Shown here in pieces: positions 59,762-64,000 of a stretch of 64,000 nt of DNA. Position 1 is the first letter of the stretch; each line of letters starts with the position of its first letter. The stretch covers positions 3,100,001 through 3,164,000 of the forward strand of contig OZ244928.1 of NCBI GenBank assembly GCA_965221985.1, given 5' to 3'. The position numbers and the translations under genes were made by a program. The notes under the pieces were generated by a model, which was not told the origin of the DNA, did no database searches, and was given only the letters and a program-made list of their open reading frames with translations. This DNA comes from J054 sp965221985. GTDB taxonomy: Bacteria; Pseudomonadota; Gammaproteobacteria; Steroidobacterales; GCA-2729495.

Positions 59762-61363
59762 ATGAGCGACACTGCAAATCACACCTCTGCCTTAGTGCCC
59801 CTGCGGCGACCAATTTTTCGCGCGCTATGGCTGGCCCTGATTGTGTCCAGCATGGGCTCCTGGATGCATGACGTGGGCGCGGCCTGGCTCATGACCACAT
59901 TGGCACCCAATCCCGTTATGGTCTCGCTGGTTCAGGCGGCCACACTACTGCCCTTGTTTCTGCTCACGTTACCGGCCGGCGCCTTGGCCGATATTTTCGA
60001 TCGGCGACGCTACCTCATTGTTACCCAACTTTGGCTCGCAGCGACGGCAGGCATTTTAGGCCTAATGACTTTGACCGGATTCACAAACGAGTGGTTGCTT
60101 TTGGCGATGACCCTCTCCATGGGGTGCGGCACGGCCATGATGATGCCCGCCTTCTCGGCATTAATTCCCGACCTGGTCCCACGCAATGAGCTGATGGCTG
60201 CCATAACGCTAAATTCCATCGCTTTTAATGCCACGCGCGCAGTGGGGCCCGCCTTAGCCGGCGCAATTCTAGCCGTTACCGGTCCCGGTATGGTTTTCAT
60301 ATTTAATGCCATCAGTTTTTCCGCCGTAATCTGGGTAATTTTTCGCTGGCGCAATGAACAAGCCGCCAGTTCATTGCCCAGCGAACGATTTATCGGCTCC
60401 ATGCGCACGGGTCTACGCTATGTCCGCCAAGCCCGTGAGTTACATGCCGTCATATTGCGCGGCATCGCGCTTTTTTTCGCCATGAGCGCGCCATTGGTCT
60501 TTTTGCCGCTAGTCGTTAAAACGGAGCTCGCGCGTGGACCACAAGTCTACGGAATTTTGCTGGGCTGCATCGGCGCCGGTGCAGTCGCCAACGGTGTGTT
60601 GTTGCCCATGCTCCGTCGTCGTCTTAGTACCGATGCCATCATATTCTTGGGCAGTAGCGGTGTGGTTTTGGCCAGCATTGCCCTCGCCTACGTCCGCAAT
60701 CTTGCCTTGCTCGCCTTGGCCATGTTTGTTCTCGGCGCGAGCTGGATCAGCGCGCAGTCCACGCTACAGGTCACTGCCCAACTGAGCCTGCCGGGTTGGG
60801 TGCGGGCGCGCGGCTTGGCCGTATTTATCGCTTCTTTCATGGGTGTGATGGCCATGGGCGCCGTAGGCTGGGGTCGTCTCGCGGCAGCCACGTCTATTCA
60901 AGCAACACTGCTCGCGGCAGCGGGACTGGGCGCACTGGGGACCTTGCTCACATCGCGAATTAGTCTGGAAGCCGTAACAAAAACCGATAACACCCCCGCC
61001 CCACCCATCAGCGAACCGCAACTGACTCCGCCTGCGGGGGACGAGGACCGCGGCCCGGTATTGGTAAGCATTGAGTACGACATTGAGCGTGAAAATGCCC
61101 AGGCGTTCATCCAGGCGATGCAGGCAGTCCGCCGCGTTCGCCTGCGTAACGGTTCGGCGGGCTGGGGAATTTTTCAAGATACACAAAACGAACGCCGGTT
61201 TCGCGAAATTTATCTGGATCAGTCTTGGCTGGACCATCTCCGCCAGCAATACCGGGTAACCCAGGAAGACCGCCGCAGTCTGGATGCGGCGAATGCCTTC
61301 CATCGCGGAGATCAGGAACCGCGAATCACTCGTCACGTCGCGCCACGCCGAAAACGCCGCTAA
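59762..61363 (+). CDS. MFS exporter (EntS-like) with C-terminal ferredoxin-like domain
   Basis: This 533-residue protein has about twelve membrane helices in residues 15-405. The N-terminal PLRRPIFRALWLALIVSSMGSWMHDVGAAW near 13-42 is typical of EntS-type transmembrane secretion effectors. After a Pro-rich linker, a cytoplasmic domain of about 95 residues begins PVLVSIEYDIERENAQAFIQAM near 438. It looks like an antibiotic-monooxygenase-type alpha/beta barrel, and the protein ends in a basic tail. This combination occurs in other MFS_3 proteins. Substrate is unknown; a siderophore or drug is possible. Confidence 0.85.
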   Translation: MSDTANHTSALVPLRRPIFRALWLALIVSSMGSWMHDVGAAWLMTTLAPNPVMVSLVQAATLLPLFLLTLPAGALADIFDRRRYLIVTQLWLAATAGILGLMTLTGFTNEWLLLAMTLSMGCGTAMMMPAFSALIPDLVPRNELMAAITLNSIAFNATRAVGPALAGAILAVTGPGMVFIFNAISFSAVIWVIFRWRNEQAASSLPSERFIGSMRTGLRYVRQARELHAVILRGIALFFAMSAPLVFLPLVVKTELARGPQVYGILLGCIGAGAVANGVLLPMLRRRLSTDAIIFLGSSGVVLASIALAYVRNLALLALAMFVLGASWISAQSTLQVTAQLSLPGWVRARGLAVFIASFMGVMAMGAVGWGRLAAATSIQATLLAAAGLGALGTLLTSRISLEAVTKTDNTPAPPISEPQLTPPAGDEDRGPVLVSIEYDIERENAQAFIQAMQAVRRVRLRNGSAGWGIFQDTQNERRFREIYLDQSWLDHLRQQYRVTQEDRRSLDAANAFHRGDQEPRITRHVAPRRKRR

Positions 61364-61662
61364 CTATTGCGCCTAGCGGCCGGTAATCAATCTCCAACCG
61401 CTGCCACCACGATTTCGGATCTAATCAGCAAGCATTCCTTAGCCGGACTCTCGCTTGCGATACAGCCGCCAAACACCGCGAATCACAAGACTTGCCCATA
61501 ACTTCGCCGCGCAATTTTCTCATTCATTAGTCATGCAAGCGTGCCGAGGCAAGCGGACCTCGCATCACTTGACCCGATGAAAATATGAGCCAACTAGCGT
61601 GATAATCCTTGAAGCAACTTGCAAGCCAGGACAATCTAATCCCCCGAGACAAACCCTGGCGT
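61364..61662. other. Intergenic region without a recognisable gene
   Basis: These 299 bases lie between the convergent MFS and folE genes. I see no frame with a plausible start, no RNA gene and no clear terminator. A weak CCTGG/CCAGG hairpin overlaps the folE stop but lacks a T run. The region seems to hold only untranslated 3' ends. Confidence 0.45.
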
Positions 61663-62253
61663 TCAACCAGGATTGCCGATCGCAGCGAGAAACTCCTTGC
61701 ACCGTGATTCTTCGGTATCGAAGACACCCAGCATTTCACTGGTAACCATATTGATCTGCGGCTTGTTCACGCCCCGGGTTGTCATGCAAAGGTGCTTCGC
61801 TTCGACGACCACGGCGACGCCGCGAGGCTGTAAGACAGCCTGAATACACTGCGCGATCTCCATGGTTAATCGTTCCTGAACTTGCAAACGCCGTGTTAAT
61901 ACCTCGACTAGGCGCGCAATTTTGCTAATGCCTACTAAGCGTTCATCCGGTAAGTACGCCACATGCGCGCGACCAATAATCGGTGCCAGGTGATGCTCAC
62001 AATGAGATGCAAATTCGATATCGCGAAGCATCACCATGCGGCGGTAGCCACCGGATCTAGGGAAACTCTTACCCAAAACTTCTTGCGGCCGCTCAGCGTA
62101 GCCCGCAAACCAGTCCGCATAGGCGCGCAGAACGCGGCCTGGCGTTCGTCGCAAACCCGGCCGCTCGGGGCTTTCTCCGATCCAACTCAACAAGACCTGG
62201 ACTGCAGCTTCCGCTTCGGCGCGACTGGGCCGGCCTAATGATTCATCCGTCAT
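61663..62253 (-). CDS. folE: GTP cyclohydrolase I
   Basis: FolE makes dihydroneopterin triphosphate, the first step to folate. The zinc ligands are in FASHCEHHLAPIIGRAHVAYLP near 82-103 and EAKHLCMTTRGV near 152-163. The segment RLQVQERLTMEIA near 121-133 is also conserved. Length 196 is normal. It overlaps mobA by 11 bases, so folE, mobA and moaC form one leftward transcript. Confidence 0.97.
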   Translation of the reverse strand: MTDESLGRPSRAEAEAAVQVLLSWIGESPERPGLRRTPGRVLRAYADWFAGYAERPQEVLGKSFPRSGGYRRMVMLRDIEFASHCEHHLAPIIGRAHVAYLPDERLVGISKIARLVEVLTRRLQVQERLTMEIAQCIQAVLQPRGVAVVVEAKHLCMTTRGVNKPQINMVTSEMLGVFDTEESRCKEFLAAIGNPG

Positions 62254-62842
62254 TGTTATTCCCGTGGGGCCGCCGGAGCCAGTCCGAGGGCCTGTTCATG
62301 TTCAGCATTGCGCGATCTGTCGCTGGTTCCACCAAGAGTAGGTCCAGCCCCACTAATAAATCACGCGGCGACAGGGCGCCATCCTTGATGGATTCGCAAA
62401 TGTCCGCTAGTCCATTGGGTTCATAAACCGCGCACAAAGGTTCCGGCCGGCCATCCGCGGGGCTGCGAATTGCCGTCGCCTGGCGCTTAGCATCCCGCTG
62501 CGAGAATAATCCGTTCAAGGTTTGCGCATCCAATTGCGGCAAGTCGCAGGCCAGGACGCACCAAGCTTTGTCCGGTTCCGTGGCATGGGCAGCCAATAAA
62601 CCAGCCGCCGGTCCGCGGGCTCTTGCGTCATCCAGTAACAGGGGAAAACTGGCACGCACAGAATCGTCGCGTTGATCTTCCCGCACACTGACGTAAAGCG
62701 ACTCAACATGGGGTCGCAACAAATCTACAGTTCGCTGTAAAAGGGTCTCGCCCGCGACTTCTACCGCTGCTTTATCGGAACCGAAGCGTCGGCTCAGGCC
62801 ACCAGCCATGACCAGGCCCATTGGAGGAGGCGCCGAGTTCAC
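62243..62842 (-). CDS. mobA: Molybdenum cofactor guanylyltransferase
   Basis: MobA attaches GMP to molybdopterin. The N-terminal loop VMAGGLSRRFGSDKAAVEVAG near 11-31 and VLACDLPQLD near 97-106 are signatures. Length 199 is normal. It overlaps moaC by 4 bases. Confidence 0.94.
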   Translation of the reverse strand: MNSAPPPMGLVMAGGLSRRFGSDKAAVEVAGETLLQRTVDLLRPHVESLYVSVREDQRDDSVRASFPLLLDDARARGPAAGLLAAHATEPDKAWCVLACDLPQLDAQTLNGLFSQRDAKRQATAIRSPADGRPEPLCAVYEPNGLADICESIKDGALSPRDLLVGLDLLLVEPATDRAMLNMNRPSDWLRRPHGNNNDG

Positions 62843-63324
62843 GTGTCTTGTTCGGCTTGGTAGTCCGACTTGCCCCCTGACTTGCTGACCAAGCGCAATT
62901 CGCTAATGACCATTTCTTGGGACAAGGCCTTGCACATGTCGTAAACCGTTAGCGCAGCCACACTCGCCCCGGTTAGCGCCTCCATCTCAACGCCCGTCGT
63001 GTGCGTCACTTTTACCCGGCAATCGATTACGACCTCATCGTTTTGGCCGGAAATATCAATGCGACAACTGTCTAAACCTAGCGGATGGCAAAACGGAATC
63101 AGCTCGTAAGTTTTTTTTGCCGCCTGGGTACCCGCAATGATGGCGGTTTGAAAAACTGGCCCCTTGGGCCCTTGAATTTCTTCATCTTTCAAGACCGACT
63201 GCACAGCGGGCGGCAATTTCACACGAACTTGCGCGTGAGCAACCCGGCGCGTGGGTGTCTTTTCGCTGATATCAACCATGGTCGGCTGATTACGCGAATC
63301 AATATGCGAAAGCTTCTTGCCCAT
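62839..63324 (-). CDS. moaC: Cyclic pyranopterin monophosphate synthase
   Basis: MoaC, with MoaA, converts GTP to cyclic pyranopterin phosphate. SHIDSRNQPTMVDISEK near 6-22, LIPFCHPLGLD near 75-85 and GVEMEALTGASVAALTVYDMCKAL near 111-134 are all present, as is the final KSGGKSDY. Length 161 is normal. moaA is not in the window. Confidence 0.97.
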   Translation of the reverse strand: MGKKLSHIDSRNQPTMVDISEKTPTRRVAHAQVRVKLPPAVQSVLKDEEIQGPKGPVFQTAIIAGTQAAKKTYELIPFCHPLGLDSCRIDISGQNDEVVIDCRVKVTHTTGVEMEALTGASVAALTVYDMCKALSQEMVISELRLVSKSGGKSDYQAEQDT

Positions 63325-63338
63325 GCAAACCCCTCAAT

Positions 63339-63917
63339 TCATGACCGCAGTTCTAAGCCCGGAATTTCCGGCGAGCGCTGAAACTTACCTTCTCTAAGTG
63401 TCAAATAAACCATGTGCAAAAAACTCACCAAGCCCCAGGACAAACCCACAACTACGCCGGCATCGAGTATGCCGCGCCAGGGTTGACTGAGTAATTGGAC
63501 CAAGATAACCGCAATAACAATGGCGAGTGTCCCAACCCAAGCGGCCATTAGCCCGCGCCGTTGAGAATGAAAGTAGCCAATACAAAATACCGGTGCGAGG
63601 ACCGCACGCAAGGCCGTGGGCTGCAATAACAAATAGAGAGTTCGTGCCGCCACGCGCGGTGAAAACCGGCATTGAAAGCCCCGATAGCCCTCAGCCCAGG
63701 CAAGAAAAACAGTATTGCCAATCAATATCACCCACTGCAAAGGGCTTAGGCCACTGCTTATTGCAGCGACGGCATAAGGTGTCAATCGAACAATGGCAAA
63801 CACCAGCACGCCGGCCACGCCCAAGACACCCCAGGCGGCCGCTAGCCAGGCCCATAGGGGACGAGAATCCGTGGTCGTGGGATGATTCACTTTATCTGGG
63901 GATACATCGACAGTCAT
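63339..63917 (-). CDS. Unrecognised multi-pass membrane protein
   Basis: The 192-residue protein has a polar N-terminus of about 20 residues, then about five hydrophobic segments (near 22-45, 55-72, 100-116, 122-142 and 152-172). Conserved-looking parts are AEGYRGFQCRFSPRVAAR near 75-92 and VLAPVFCIGYFHSQRRG near 106-122, but I cannot assign a family. It lies 14 bases upstream of moaC on the same strand and may belong to the moaC-mobA-folE transcript. A steady coding pattern and position support a real gene. Confidence 0.7.
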   Translation of the reverse strand: MTVDVSPDKVNHPTTTDSRPLWAWLAAAWGVLGVAGVLVFAIVRLTPYAVAAISSGLSPLQWVILIGNTVFLAWAEGYRGFQCRFSPRVAARTLYLLLQPTALRAVLAPVFCIGYFHSQRRGLMAAWVGTLAIVIAVILVQLLSQPWRGILDAGVVVGLSWGLVSFLHMVYLTLREGKFQRSPEIPGLELRS

Positions 63918-63956
63918 GCTTGCTGATATTATGCGGCCTTTTTACGGGTCAGAAGC

Positions 63957-64000
63957 GTGCAGATTCTCCGCTTCCCCATAGGCACCGCGATAAACTCAGT
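63957..64000 (+). CDS. Possible start of a coding region cut by the window edge
   Basis: From GTG 63957 an open frame reads VQILRFPIGTAINS to the edge. It is divergent from the unrecognised membrane protein. The ribosome-binding site is weak and only 14 codons are visible, so this is a guess. Confidence 0.2.
   Translation, partial: MQILRFPIGTAINS

Noticed and set aside
60764..61336. 190-residue open frame antisense to the MFS exporter
   Set aside because: It mirrors the coding frame of a clear membrane transporter and has no family features of its own.
61655..61671. CCTGG/CCAGG hairpin as folE terminator
   Set aside because: Only 5 base pairs, overlapping the stop codon and without a T run.
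1..64000. CRISPR arrays, insertion sequences, prophage or integrative elements
   Set aside because: No regularly spaced repeats, transposase, integrase or phage structural genes were seen; gene order is that of a conserved chromosome.

Overview
The window looks like a chromosomal segment of a moderately GC-rich gammaproteobacterium. The strongest evidence is gene order: QueG, Nnr, TsaE, AmiC, MutL, MiaA, Hfq, HflX, HflK, HflC, a DUF2065 protein and PurA lie in the order known from Escherichia coli and relatives. The LptF/LptG, PepA, HolC, ValS block and the PcnB, FolK, deoxynucleoside kinase, PanB, PanC block are also typical of the class. MutL keeps an endonuclease-type C-terminus, as in lineages without MutH. 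A PEP-CTERM-like protein, a large TonB receptor, ETF-ubiquinone oxidoreductase, TesB and MaoC suggest a free-living aerobic heterotroph. I cannot place it below class level. I see no insertion sequence, prophage, CRISPR array, integrase or rRNA operon.

Layout. 1-6.4 kb is the most accessory-looking part: a cut-off PPK2 polyphosphate kinase, then a TetR regulator divergent from a Tat-exported lipoprotein flavin amine oxidase and a TonB-dependent receptor, with two operator-like palindromes between them and a strong hairpin after the receptor. 6.1-9.8 kb holds an RRM protein, a PNPOx-fold protein, a carotenoid oxygenase and a DUF6279 lipoprotein. 9.8-21.4 kb is the large nnr-to-purA cluster, read leftwards. 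21.4-23.1 kb has queG and an orphan PEP-CTERM-type protein. 23.2-27.6 kb is pantothenate, folate and RNA polyadenylation, with a tRNA-Glu(CTC). 27.6-35.2 kb holds an RDD membrane protein, the LPS-export permeases LptG/LptF, and pepA-holC-valS. 35.4-39.4 kb is a MoxR, DUF58, TgpA-type transglutaminase operon.

39.3-43.6 kb, read leftwards, carries a Psd-like protein that has lost catalytic residues, pssA, a family 4 uracil-DNA glycosylase, rimI and a UMF1-type MFS protein. 43.7-48.1 kb has proS, a lytic transglycosylase, acylphosphatase, a small lipoprotein, and arsC-wrbA-DUF2069. 48.1-52.2 kb has hda, a CDP-alcohol phosphatidyltransferase, a DUF2066 protein and purM-purN. 52.3-61.4 kb has ETF-QO, zapE, gpmA, a gamma-carbonic anhydrase, tesB, DUF1499, an IMPase-like protein, MaoC and a fused MFS protein. 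61.6-64 kb has folE, mobA, moaC and an unknown membrane protein.

Most of the window is conserved housekeeping. The best candidates for new biology are the TetR / Tat-lipoprotein amine oxidase / TonB receptor locus with its paired operators, and the catalytically stripped Psd homologue next to pssA. Function calls rest on motif recognition by eye; no database search was run. Where several starts were possible, the start was chosen from ribosome-binding sites, stop-start overlaps and remembered family N-termini.
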